Of a stretch of DNA of 41,582 bases, positions 1 through 6,606 are shown one piece after another. This stretch comes from an uncultured Bacteroidales bacterium (GTDB lineage: Bacteria > Bacteroidota > Bacteroidia > Bacteroidales > Bacteroidaceae). Location of the stretch: assembly GCA_902788865.1 (NCBI GenBank), contig CADALZ010000025.1, forward strand, positions 1-41,582. Reading direction: 5' to 3'. The translations under genes were made by a program, and so were the position numbers. The notes under the pieces were generated by a model. It worked only from the letters and a program-made list of their open reading frames with translations. It had not been told where the DNA came from and made no database searches. Position 1 is the stretch's first letter; the number at the start of each line of letters is the position of its first letter.

Positions 1-23
1 TCTTTTTCATAATACAGATTTTT

Positions 24-100
24 AAACCACGAATTCACCGAATTTATCGAATTTACTATGCAGAATAATCAATTCGTTTAATTCGGTAAATTCGTGGTTT
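24..100. repeat. Long imperfect inverted repeat (REP-like hairpin)
   Basis: Positions 24-53 and 71-100 are inverted copies of about 30 bp with a few mismatches and a 17-nt loop. The arms begin AAACCACGAATT and end AATTCGTGGTTT. It lies just downstream of the HU-like gene on the minus strand and could end its transcript, although no clear U-run follows in either direction. It resembles dispersed intergenic palindromes common in Bacteroidales. Confidence 0.75.
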
Positions 101-119
101 TTCATTCTTCACACTTCAT

Positions 120-701
120 TTATCCCAAGCCGCCCCCAGGATTATCCTCAGAACCACCTGTGGTGCTAGAGCCACCAGAGTTACCACCTGTGTTGCCACC
201 AGTGCTACCGCTGTTGTCACCAGTGGTTCCGTTGCCAGCAGCACTGCCACCATTGTCAGGACGACCCTCAGCAGCTTCGCGCTTCAGGTCTTCTGCCCAC
301 ATGAAGGTAGCCTTCTGCAGCATGTCCTTCGAGTTCAGCTGACTGTCGGAACAGCTGTCGGGCAGGAAGCGGATGTGCAGCCCCACGAGCGAACCCTTGG
401 GCGTGAACTTGTCGATGCTTGTAGCACCGCCTTTCTTGTTCTGCGCCATAAGGTAGAACGTACCCAGTCCCTCCAGCTTCACCTTCTTCGACTCCAGAAG
501 CATCTCCAGGATGCAACTCTCAGCCTTGGTCAGCACACCCTCTACCACGTCCTGCGTATAGACAGAGCCATGCTCTGAAATGTGCTTCGCCAGCTTGCGG
601 GTGTTCAGCGTCTCCAGATGCACGATGCGTCCGAAGTAGTTACCATACGAGGAGCTTGCCTCGTTGGCGTTCTTGTAAATGTCGTAAATGATTTTAGACA
701 T
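120..701 (-). CDS. HU-like DNA-binding protein (HU-HIG type) with Gly/Ser-rich tail
   Basis: The 193-residue product is a putative nucleoid-associated protein of the HU/IHF superfamily, in the longer Bacteroidales form often annotated HU-HIG. Residues about 1-125 carry the HU-like fold, with the helical segment TRKLAKHISEHGSVYTQDVV followed by the strand KVKLEGLGTFYLMAQNKK. The last 45 or so residues are an almost pure Gly/Ser/Thr/Asn tail, probably disordered. In Bacteroidales, HU-like genes of this type often sit beside BT4734/DUF3987 primase-helicase genes and a lysozyme or amidase, as happens here within 9 kb. The gene has its own minus-strand promoter at 811-842. Family assignment is fairly secure; the DNA target is unknown. 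Confidence 0.85.
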   Translation of the reverse strand: MSKIIYDIYKNANEASSSYGNYFGRIVHLETLNTRKLAKHISEHGSVYTQDVVEGVLTKAESCILEMLLESKKVKLEGLGTFYLMAQNKKGGATSIDKFTPKGSLVGLHIRFLPDSCSDSQLNSKDMLQKATFMWAEDLKREAAEGRPDNGGSAAGNGTTGDNSGSTGGNTGGNSGGSSTTGGSEDNPGGGLG

Positions 702-810
702 AACTTAAAACAGATTTAGTAGTGTCGTTTAAGCCTTGTCCTTAGTTCGAAATCCTTGATCAGAGAAGCTGCAAAAGTCAACCGGTTTAATACTTTTTGC
801 AACTTTGTTG

Positions 811-842
811 CAAAGTTACAAAATTATATTCATTTCTGCAAA
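811..842 (-). promoter_or_regulatory. Bacteroidetes-type promoter for the HU-like gene
   Basis: Read on the minus strand, TTTG (842-839), a 20-bp spacer and TAACTTTG (818-811) match the Bacteroidetes -33/-7 consensus. The start site would fall near 804, leaving a leader of about 100 nt. The -7 element sits inside an imperfect palindrome (AACTTTG-ttg-CAAAGTT, 801-817), a possible operator. Confidence 0.6.
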
Positions 843-1019
843 CTTTTTCGCAACTTTTTTCGTAAAAAAAGTCATTTCCCGATATCCCGCCTCCGACGTC
901 TGAAAATAACGCCTCGTCGTGCGCCCGTCGTAATTTCAGAGGGGGAGAGCCGTCACATCTCCTCAAGTCCTCTGCAGAGGGCAGGAGAGGGGTCTGCACG
1001 CCTCTCGCGTGCCCTATAA
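843..1019. other. Intergenic stretch without recognisable gene
   Basis: This is part of the 624-nt gap between the HU-like gene and the ATPase pseudogene. It contains short GC-rich self-complementary words (for example around the CTGCAG at 972-977) but no convincing ORF, RNA gene or terminator. The 87-codon ORF crossing it has no family resemblance. Confidence 0.4.
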
Positions 1020-1020
1020 C

Positions 1021-1204
1021 TTATTCAGTTATTCACTTATTCACTTATGACAGGAACATTCTGAGAACCTAGACTAAGAATTTTTATATTATATATATTA
1101 TCTATAATATATATAATATAAAAATTTAAGTATCACTCCGTAACTATAGGCACTACTATCCCAAAACCTTCCTGTCATAACTGAATAACTGAATAAGTGA
1201 ATAC
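1021..1204. repeat. Inverted octamer arrays around an AT-only palindrome
   Basis: The left array (1021-1056) is three tandem octamers TTATTCAG/C followed by TTATGACAGGAA. The right array (1169-1204) is the same sequence inverted, starting TTCCTGTCATAA. Every octamer pairs except its variable last base. Between them, 1079-1101 and 1104-1126 are perfect 23-bp inverted arms made only of A and T around a 2-nt centre. The layout resembles origin iterons beside an unwinding region, or a recombination or transposon end. A third copy of the array lies at 8973-9007. Confidence 0.85.
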
Positions 1205-1224
1205 TTTGAATTGCATTCAATTTA

Positions 1225-1249
1225 GTGCGATTTTATTAAAAAATTGCAC
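1225..1249. promoter_or_regulatory. Small inverted repeat upstream of the ATPase promoter
   Basis: GTGCGATTTT (1225-1234) pairs with AAAATTGCAC (1240-1249), giving 10 pairs with one wobble. The following word GCACCATTT recurs upstream of the two minus-strand genes at 9.6-12.7 kb. This could be an operator for the downstream promoter. Confidence 0.35.
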
Positions 1250-1279
1250 CATTTATAGTGCGTTTTTCAAAATAAACCG

Positions 1280-1287
1280 TATATTTG
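1280..1287 (+). promoter_or_regulatory. Promoter -7 element for the ATPase gene
   Basis: TATATTTG matches TAnnTTTG and lies 38 nt before the ATPase start codon. No good TTTG is seen at the -33 position. Confidence 0.5.
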
Positions 1288-1325
1288 CCATCGAAAGATA
1301 GATAGTAACAACTAATATTAGAGAT

Positions 1326-2463
1326 ATGGAAAGACTTCAAGCCACATTCGACAAACTGCTGCGAGAGACCACTTCTACGTTTCATCGCTATATGTACTAC
1401 CACATAGACTGGGAGGCACGGATAGTTGGGCTGCTGGGCCCTCGCGGAGTGGGAAAGACTACAATGGTGCTACAATACATCAAGGAGAACCTGCCCCGAG
1501 AACAGACGCTCTATGTGGTAGCAGAGGACCTGTATTTCTCGCAACACACATTGGTTGACTTGGCTGATGCTTTTGCACGCACTGGAGGTAAGCATCTGTT
1601 TATCGACGAGATTCATAAGTATAAGGGATGGTCGCGAGAGCTGAAACTCATTTACGACTATCACTCAGAACTGCACATATTCTTTACAGGGTCTTCTGTG
1701 CTCGACATCTCAAAGGGGGTGGCCGACTTGAGTCGACGGGTGCTGACTTTCGAGATGCAAGGTCTGTCATATCGAGAATACTTGCAGCTCTTCCACGAGA
1801 TTGAGCTACCCACTTACAACCTTCAGCAGATTCTTTCCCAACAGGTGGTGCTGCCGCAGTCTGAAGCAGGGGTATTATCCTTTCAGGGACAACAACTTCA
1901 ATCGCTATATCATGCAGATGGTGAATGCCACACTCGATGTGGACATAGCACAATATGCCGACCTGACACCCGCTACCATCAGAAAGCTGAAGCGACTGCT
2001 GGCCATCATTGCCCAAGCAGCCCCTTTCAAGCCGAACTTCACACAGATTGGCGGGCAGCTAGAAGTGTCGCGCAATAATATAGCCGACTTGTGTGCATGG
2101 TTAGAGAAAGCCGGACTTATTGGTCAGCTTCGCGAAAGTACGGGCGGCATACAGGGGCTGGGAAAGGTAGATAAGGTCTATCTGGACAATACTGCCCTGA
2201 TATATGCCTTAGGAAATGAAAACACGGACATAGGCACCATTCGTGAGACATTCTTTTTCAACCAGATGAGGGTAAACCAAGACATTACTTCTTCGCCTGT
2301 TTCAGATTTTCTCATTGACAGGGAATACACCATCGAGGTAGGCGGCAAGAAGAAAAAGCAGAAGCAGATACGGAGTGTAGAGCAAGGCTATGTGGTGAAA
2401 GATGACATCGAGACTGGCTACGGCAACATCATCCCCTTGTGGCAGTTCGGATTAACCTATTGA
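1326..2463 (+). pseudogene. AAA_14/DUF4143-type ATPase, frameshifted
   Basis: The first part (1326 to about 1850) reads as an AAA_14 ATPase: Walker A GPRGVGKTT near residue 40, a Walker B-like HLFIDEIHKY near residue 95, and the sensor segment FFTGSSVLD. The C-terminal half, with GYYPF and the winged-helix/DUF4143 part (KPNFTQIGGQLEVSRNN, KVYLDNTALIYAL), continues in a different frame up to 2463. The break lies between about 1830 and 1865. Fewer residues separate the two halves than is usual for the family, so a small deletion not divisible by three is more likely than a single-base slip. The substrate of these ATPases is unknown. It appears inactive unless the frameshift is a sequencing error. 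Confidence 0.8.
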
Positions 2464-2475
2464 TAGATATATTTT

Positions 2476-2631
2476 ATGGCAATAAAAGTAGTGTTTTTGG
2501 TGATTATTGTTTATACTACATTTATGAAAGAATCCGAAATGAGTGATACGCAAAGGGCAGCCATCAATAAGGAGCACCTCGAAACATTGAAACATTGTAT
2601 GGAAGTGTTTTCTTCCAGCAACGATAATTAG
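2476..2631 (+). CDS. Possible small membrane peptide, 51 residues
   Basis: An ATG at 2476 opens a 51-codon frame ending TAG at 2631. It begins MAIKVVFLVIIVYTTF, a short hydrophobic N-terminal segment, and continues with a charged helix (DTQRAAINKEHLETLKHC). It lies 12 nt after the ATPase pseudogene. No family is recognised and the ribosome binding site is weak, so this is tentative. Confidence 0.3.
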   Translation: MAIKVVFLVIIVYTTFMKESEMSDTQRAAINKEHLETLKHCMEVFSSSNDN

Positions 2632-2673
2632 AAAAAGAATAGGTTGATAAAAAAATATGTCACAAAGTTTTTG

Positions 2674-2681
2674 TATCTTTG
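2674..2681 (+). promoter_or_regulatory. Promoter -7 element for the three-gene unknown operon
   Basis: TATCTTTG matches TAnnTTTG and lies 67 nt before the start at 2749. The implied leader contains the palindrome TGTGCGCACA (2701-2710 region). It also holds a 7-codon ORF (2729-2752, MKKLFQR) whose stop overlaps the ATG of the next gene, which could couple translation. Confidence 0.45.
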
Positions 2682-2748
2682 CAGCGATGGAAGAACACAA
2701 TGTGCGCACATGACAAAATGAGTCATTAATGAAAAAACTATTCCAAAG

Positions 2749-3555
2749 ATGATACTACCCACAATGACACCCGAGGAGAAGGTGAGGCAGATGGAGAAGA
2801 TGATGCCACTGCTCAGAGAGGCGGCGATGGGCTGGCTGAAGCATAATGGGAAGATGGTGCAAAGGACCAAGTTCTTCCCTACGTTCTATACCTTCGAGCG
2901 AGAGTTTGAAGGCATGGGCAAGTGGGCGGTGGTGATAGTAGCAGAAAGTAAGAGCTTGGTAAAAAGAGGCATTCTCAATGTTAATGGATATCAGACCTAT
3001 ACCATAACTCACTCAAAGAATGAAAGCAACAATGGCATGGGCATCTACCAGCTTTCTGGACATGGCGAGGAGAATATAACCTGCATCGAGTTTCCCCCAC
3101 ACTACTTCAACCAGTTCCGCAAACGCTTCGTAGAGGCCAGGGGATTGGCGCAGCCCGACTTCCCTGGCTTGGTGAAGATGGTGCTGAGGGAACAAAGTTA
3201 CGGGATGGACGAGACCGTTACTTCCATTGAACCTAAATTCTTGGGAGATGAATTGTTCTATTTTGAGGATACTGATAGGATAGATCGTCAGTCTGGTTTT
3301 AAGAACCTGATATCTTACACGCGCAATGCTCTCTCTCTCGGTCTCTCTGGAGCAGGCCGCCGCTACTTCCTCTTCACTACCTACATCTCTAATGAGATGC
3401 TCAAAGATAACCAGACGGAAGCTCAGGCAGAAAACCTCAGAGAGTTGCTAAGCATGAAGTACAAGGAAGAACGCCACCCCTTTGGCCCCGAACAAGGTAG
3501 GAATGTATTCATAGACCCTGCCTCAAGAGGCTATAAACCAAAGAATAAAGAATAA
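2749..3555 (+). CDS. Hypothetical protein, first gene of unknown three-gene operon
   Basis: The 268-residue protein is of no family I can name with confidence. It has no signal peptide or membrane segment, so it is probably cytoplasmic. The N-terminus is a charged helix (TPEEKVRQMEKMMPLLREA), followed by a strand-rich middle (KWAVVIVAESKSLVKRGI). Next come CIEFPPHYFNQFRKRFVEA, near residues 120-138, and a helical stretch GLVKMVLREQSYGMDE. The C-terminus is rich in Lys/Arg. The PHYF-x2-FRKRF segment recalls Bacteroidetes hypothetical proteins with a PHFF..Y.ERF motif, but I cannot assign a function. It is followed after 16 nt by the next gene, suggesting one transcript. Confidence 0.75.
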   Translation: MILPTMTPEEKVRQMEKMMPLLREAAMGWLKHNGKMVQRTKFFPTFYTFEREFEGMGKWAVVIVAESKSLVKRGILNVNGYQTYTITHSKNESNNGMGIYQLSGHGEENITCIEFPPHYFNQFRKRFVEARGLAQPDFPGLVKMVLREQSYGMDETVTSIEPKFLGDELFYFEDTDRIDRQSGFKNLISYTRNALSLGLSGAGRRYFLFTTYISNEMLKDNQTEAQAENLRELLSMKYKEERHPFGPEQGRNVFIDPASRGYKPKNKE

Positions 3556-3571
3556 AGATCATTAAAGCTAT

Positions 3572-4249
3572 ATGGAAAAAGTAAAGACAATAGAAGAAAT
3601 GCTCGCAGAGATACGTGAGATGAGGCTTAATATACACTTTGCGCCCTCAATGATATCAGCTGTGCTGACCATAGCCACAGACTACACAGCAGACAACAGC
3701 TTGCAGTTGCTGTTGGGCTGGAAGCCATTGATGGCAGAAAAGGTGCACTGTGAACGCTTGGCCAACTACCTCTTCTGCAGAGCCGAAGAAATGCTGATGG
3801 AGCAGAAGACACTGACGATGGACACTTTTAAGCATTTGGCAGAGAGTTTTTACAACAGCAACGGGCATAATCAGAGCCTGTATGACTTTACCAGCTTTCA
3901 GGGCATGCCCGAAGGAGAAGATGGCGAGTATGTGAGCCTGCCAGAGACTCTGAGAAGCTTCAAGGGTACCAGCATGGTGCTGAAGATAGAGAACTTGGAC
4001 AAGCTGACAGACACCTTCTGCAGTCGCAACACCTACTACAGACGTGCCTATGCCATCTTGGCCGACCTTGACGAGGAGGTGCTGGGATACGTGGAGAAGG
4101 GAGTGTTCCCCGCATGGGCATACATCTCCTACAAGGACGGAGGCGATGCCATCTTCCAGTTCTCACATTTTGAGGTTGACCAGAGGGAGCCAGACGAGAA
4201 ATATCGTACGCTCTACGTGGTTTATCGCTTTGACACTACCGTCTCATGA
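3572..4249 (+). CDS. Hypothetical protein, second gene of unknown operon
   Basis: The 225-residue protein is soluble and not recognised. The N-terminal 90 residues are mainly helical (KTIEEMLAEIREMRLNIHF, LLLGWKPLMAEKVHCERLA). The C-terminal part mixes helices and strands (DLDEEVLGYVEKGVFPAWAY, DAIFQFSHFEVDQ) and ends in short strands (YRTLYVVYRFDTTVS). No catalytic motif stands out. Its stop codon overlaps the start of the next gene in an ATGA arrangement (4246-4249), which indicates translational coupling and a shared job with its neighbours. Confidence 0.75.
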   Translation: MEKVKTIEEMLAEIREMRLNIHFAPSMISAVLTIATDYTADNSLQLLLGWKPLMAEKVHCERLANYLFCRAEEMLMEQKTLTMDTFKHLAESFYNSNGHNQSLYDFTSFQGMPEGEDGEYVSLPETLRSFKGTSMVLKIENLDKLTDTFCSRNTYYRRAYAILADLDEEVLGYVEKGVFPAWAYISYKDGGDAIFQFSHFEVDQREPDEKYRTLYVVYRFDTTVS

Positions 4250-5205
4250 GCAGCGCAGAGGATAAAACTGTAAAACCAGCAGCAGTGCTCACCCCTTGGC
4301 TGGCCGATGCTCTTGAGAACTTGACCCTCCCCACCATAGGCGATAGAGAGGATGAGGCGGCATATTTTTTCCGTTTACAAGAGTGGTCTGAGAGAGCCAA
4401 GGAGGCAGTGAAGATTCACGAAACATGGAAACGCCGCCATCTGAACGGACTGCGCGAGCTGGACTGCAAGCAACGTGTGCTGATAGTGCTGGGAGAGTTG
4501 CTGAATTCGGACTTCCTGCAATATGACTGGTTCGACACAGGCATCCCCAAGGAGGACAGGGAGCTGGCAGCCAAGGAACTCAGTGAGCAGGGCTTCGAAG
4601 AGCTCCTCCAGAATGAAGGAGCCGAGTGGAAATTTGCCTTGCTCAGTGAGCTTAGAGATCAGAAAGAATCACGCATCGTGATAGAGCCACGCAAAGCAGG
4701 TTTCTATATCAACGAGATGCACGATAGGCTGAGCAGTGAAGCGGTGGAGGCATTCTTCCGCTTCGTCACCTTCACCAGGCTGGCCTATCAGGAGATGGAC
4801 CAGATGAAGAAAAATCTTAGAGACAGCGAGTTTGATGCATGCTGGGCGAAGATGATGGCCGACTTGGAGCCTCTGCATGAGCACGTGACGCAGAACTTCG
4901 ACAAAGACTACATCCCACTCTGGCAGGAAATCCTCCAAGCGGGTGATTTGCAAAAGAAACTGAAACAGGTGTCGCCAAACACGTTCAAGGGTGGCTATAA
5001 CCAGAAGCTCACATGTAACCTCGTAGGACTGCTCTGCAGTATGGATGTCTATGACGTAAACCCCAAACAGGCAGACGGACTTATCTACCAAGGAAAGACC
5101 CACTACACCTATATCAATAACTATGCCAATTACAATTCAAACGACTCAGCCCTGAGCCGTGAAGAGGCTTTGATCATCAAGACCGTCATAAAAAAGCATA
5201 CTTGA
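4246..5205 (+). CDS. Hypothetical protein, third gene of unknown operon
   Basis: The 319-residue protein is predominantly helical and soluble, with no recognised domain. Notable stretches are an acidic N-terminal half (REDEAAYFFRLQEWSERAKE), LNSDFLQYDWFD near residue 85, and QEMDQMKKNLRDSEFDACW near residue 185. It ends in a Tyr/Asn-rich segment (THYTYINNYANYNSNDSA) and a basic tail. It begins inside the stop codon of the preceding gene and is followed by a strong terminator at 5246-5291. It closes the operon and separates it from the primase-helicase operon. Confidence 0.75.
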   Translation: MSSAEDKTVKPAAVLTPWLADALENLTLPTIGDREDEAAYFFRLQEWSERAKEAVKIHETWKRRHLNGLRELDCKQRVLIVLGELLNSDFLQYDWFDTGIPKEDRELAAKELSEQGFEELLQNEGAEWKFALLSELRDQKESRIVIEPRKAGFYINEMHDRLSSEAVEAFFRFVTFTRLAYQEMDQMKKNLRDSEFDACWAKMMADLEPLHEHVTQNFDKDYIPLWQEILQAGDLQKKLKQVSPNTFKGGYNQKLTCNLVGLLCSMDVYDVNPKQADGLIYQGKTHYTYINNYANYNSNDSALSREEALIIKTVIKKHT

Positions 5206-5245
5206 TTTTTTATTATCGTTATTATTTTTAGTATAACTATCTGAT

Positions 5246-5291
5246 AGCCAGCTAATAAATTATTAATATTTATTAGTTGGCTTTTATTTTT
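5246..5291 (+). terminator. Rho-independent terminator
   Basis: Arms 5246-5260 (AGCCAGCTAATAAAT) and 5268-5282 (ATTTATTAGTTGGCT) form a 15-pair stem with one wobble and a 7-nt loop. The T-rich tail TTTATTTTT follows. It ends the three-gene unknown operon. Confidence 0.85.
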
Positions 5292-5312
5292 CTGCACTCT
5301 TTCTGATGTCTC

Positions 5313-5320
5313 TATTTTTG
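5313..5320 (+). promoter_or_regulatory. Promoter -7 element for the antirepressor/primase operon
   Basis: TATTTTTG matches TAnnTTTG. A weak TCTG at 5291-5294 sits near the -33 position. The 5' leader would be about 135 nt and contains the word GTTCTTTGACATGTTGACA, which resembles sequences found upstream of such clusters in Bacteroidales. Confidence 0.5.
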
Positions 5321-5407
5321 CATCGTCGAAAGTTGGAAACGGCCTCTCTACGGTGTTCTTTGACATGTTGACACAACGATACATCCTTAACTACTGACGC
5401 GCATACG

Positions 5408-5430
5408 CACGTACACATAATACACGTACA
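5408..5430 (+). promoter_or_regulatory. Direct repeat in the leader of the antirepressor operon
   Basis: CACGTACA occurs at 5408-5415 and 5423-5430, spaced 15 bp, between the promoter and a strong ribosome binding site (AAAGGAG, 5451-5457). It may be an operator or an RNA element. Its owner is unknown. Confidence 0.4.
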
Positions 5431-5465
5431 TTATTCATTTATTAAATAAGAAAGGAGAAAGAAAA

Positions 5466-5816
5466 ATGACCAATCAAGAAATAAAGATGATGCAGTCAGC
5501 GCAGGAGTACATCCGCCAGCTGCAAAACAAACGTAATGCAGGCACTGAAGATTGCATGCTCTCTACCGACATAGCCAGAGAGTACGGTATCTCTGCCTTG
5601 GACCTACACCACTTCTTGATAGATGTGGGGTTACTCTACCGTGAGCGTTCCACTCACGAACTGAAGCTCTGCCGCCTATATGCAGGGCTTGGATATGCTA
5701 AGACTCGAAGCCACTTCCACTACAGCTCAAAGGGTGAGCTCAAGGAGATACGCTTCCCTGTTTGGACAGTGGAGGGGCAGGAGTTTATTAAAAAGATGAT
5801 AAGGAAAAGGAAATAA
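5466..5816 (+). CDS. KilAC-like phage antirepressor C-terminal domain protein
   Basis: The 116-residue protein reads like a stand-alone KilAC/antirepressor C-terminal domain. It has a helix-turn-helix-like start (STDIAREYGISALDLHHFL), then LLYRERSTHELKLCRLYAGL and the characteristic end PVWTVEGQEFIKKM. Proteins with this domain bind DNA and are typical of phages and integrated elements. An AGGAG sequence 5-10 nt ahead of the ATG supports the start. It heads the operon leading to the primase-helicase, with 35 nt before the next gene, so it may be the operon's regulator. Confidence 0.65.
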   Translation: MTNQEIKMMQSAQEYIRQLQNKRNAGTEDCMLSTDIAREYGISALDLHHFLIDVGLLYRERSTHELKLCRLYAGLGYAKTRSHFHYSSKGELKEIRFPVWTVEGQEFIKKMIRKRK

Positions 5817-5851
5817 GGATTGCATTTAATTCTAAAAACAGTTTTAAGATT

Positions 5852-6145
5852 ATGGAAGCAACTGTAAGAATTCTGAACCAGAGTGCTCTGGCTACACGCC
5901 AGTATGTAGACCGCAAGACGGGTGAGCAGAAAGTGATTCATTCTGTGAGTCTGAGAATGACTGATGGCATAGACACCTTCCTAGGTGAAATCACTGGTGA
6001 GAGGGCTGTGAACTGCCCGAAGTTTGACCCTCAGTATCTGTACCAGGTGCAGTGCTCTATGGTGGTGCGTGAGTGGAACTCGCAGCAGACGGGTGAGGCC
6101 ATGCAGGCTACAACAATCTATGTGGACAAGATCAGCATGAAGTAA
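5852..6145 (+). CDS. Small beta-rich (OB-like) protein
   Basis: The 97-residue protein alternates short strands (TVRILNQSALATRQYV, KVIHSVSLRMTDGID, LYQVQCSMVVREW, ATTIYVDKISMK). This pattern would fit a small OB-fold, single-strand-binding-like protein, although no diagnostic motif is present and this is inference. It sits between the KilAC-like gene and the primase operon genes, 2 nt before the next start, so it is surely co-translated with them. A DNA-binding accessory role in replication of the element is the simplest guess. Confidence 0.65.
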   Translation: MEATVRILNQSALATRQYVDRKTGEQKVIHSVSLRMTDGIDTFLGEITGERAVNCPKFDPQYLYQVQCSMVVREWNSQQTGEAMQATTIYVDKISMK

Positions 6146-6147
6146 GT

Positions 6148-6606
6148 ATGAAGAAGTTGCTGAAATCGTTCAAATCGAATACACGTCTGTATGACGATGA
6201 TTCGATAGAGGTGACGCCACAAGAGAAAGGCGAGCCCTCGCAGAAGGATGTCAAGAAGGTGGGGCGTAGCAAACGCTATGCCACCACCGGAAAGAACCCA
6301 TTGACGTGTGTGGAACTGAAATGTCCAGAGGATGTGCCCGACAAGGCTGCCTTCTTCCACAAGGAGCTGGCAAAGCTGACGAAGGACATTCAGATAGAAG
6401 AGCCGGAAATGCCAGTGGGCGAGTTCCTGCTGAACAAGGAGAACGTGAAGGTCTGCTTCGAGCAGAATGAGCAGAAGGTGACGGCTTGGCTCACCTTTGA
6501 GACGAAAGGACTGCTAGAGATAAGGAGAGAGTTGTATTCATTAACCAGTGAGATCGACAAATGTTTTGTTATCAACGAAATTTTGGTCTGCCCACAGAAG
6601 TCATGA
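6148..6606 (+). CDS. Hypothetical protein preceding primase-helicase
   Basis: The 152-residue protein has a basic, probably flexible N-terminal 60 residues (KKLLKSFKSNTRLYDDD, KKVGRSKRYATTGKNP). A mixed alpha/beta C-terminal domain follows (KVCFEQNEQKVTAWLTFETK, RRELYSLTSEIDKCFV). No family is recognised. It starts 2 nt after the preceding stop and overlaps the primase-helicase by 4 nt (ATGA, 6603-6606). It is therefore translationally coupled to the helicase and may be a loader or cofactor. Confidence 0.7.
   Translation: MKKLLKSFKSNTRLYDDDSIEVTPQEKGEPSQKDVKKVGRSKRYATTGKNPLTCVELKCPEDVPDKAAFFHKELAKLTKDIQIEEPEMPVGEFLLNKENVKVCFEQNEQKVTAWLTFETKGLLEIRRELYSLTSEIDKCFVINEILVCPQKS

Noticed and set aside
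756-1019. 87-codon plus-strand ORF before the octamer array
   Set aside because: It overlaps the HU-like gene promoter, has no ribosome binding site, and its product looks like translated non-coding DNA.
6561-6602. Upstream start for the primase-helicase
   Set aside because: The 6603 ATG gives a standard 4-nt ATGA overlap, and the conserved domain begins just after it.
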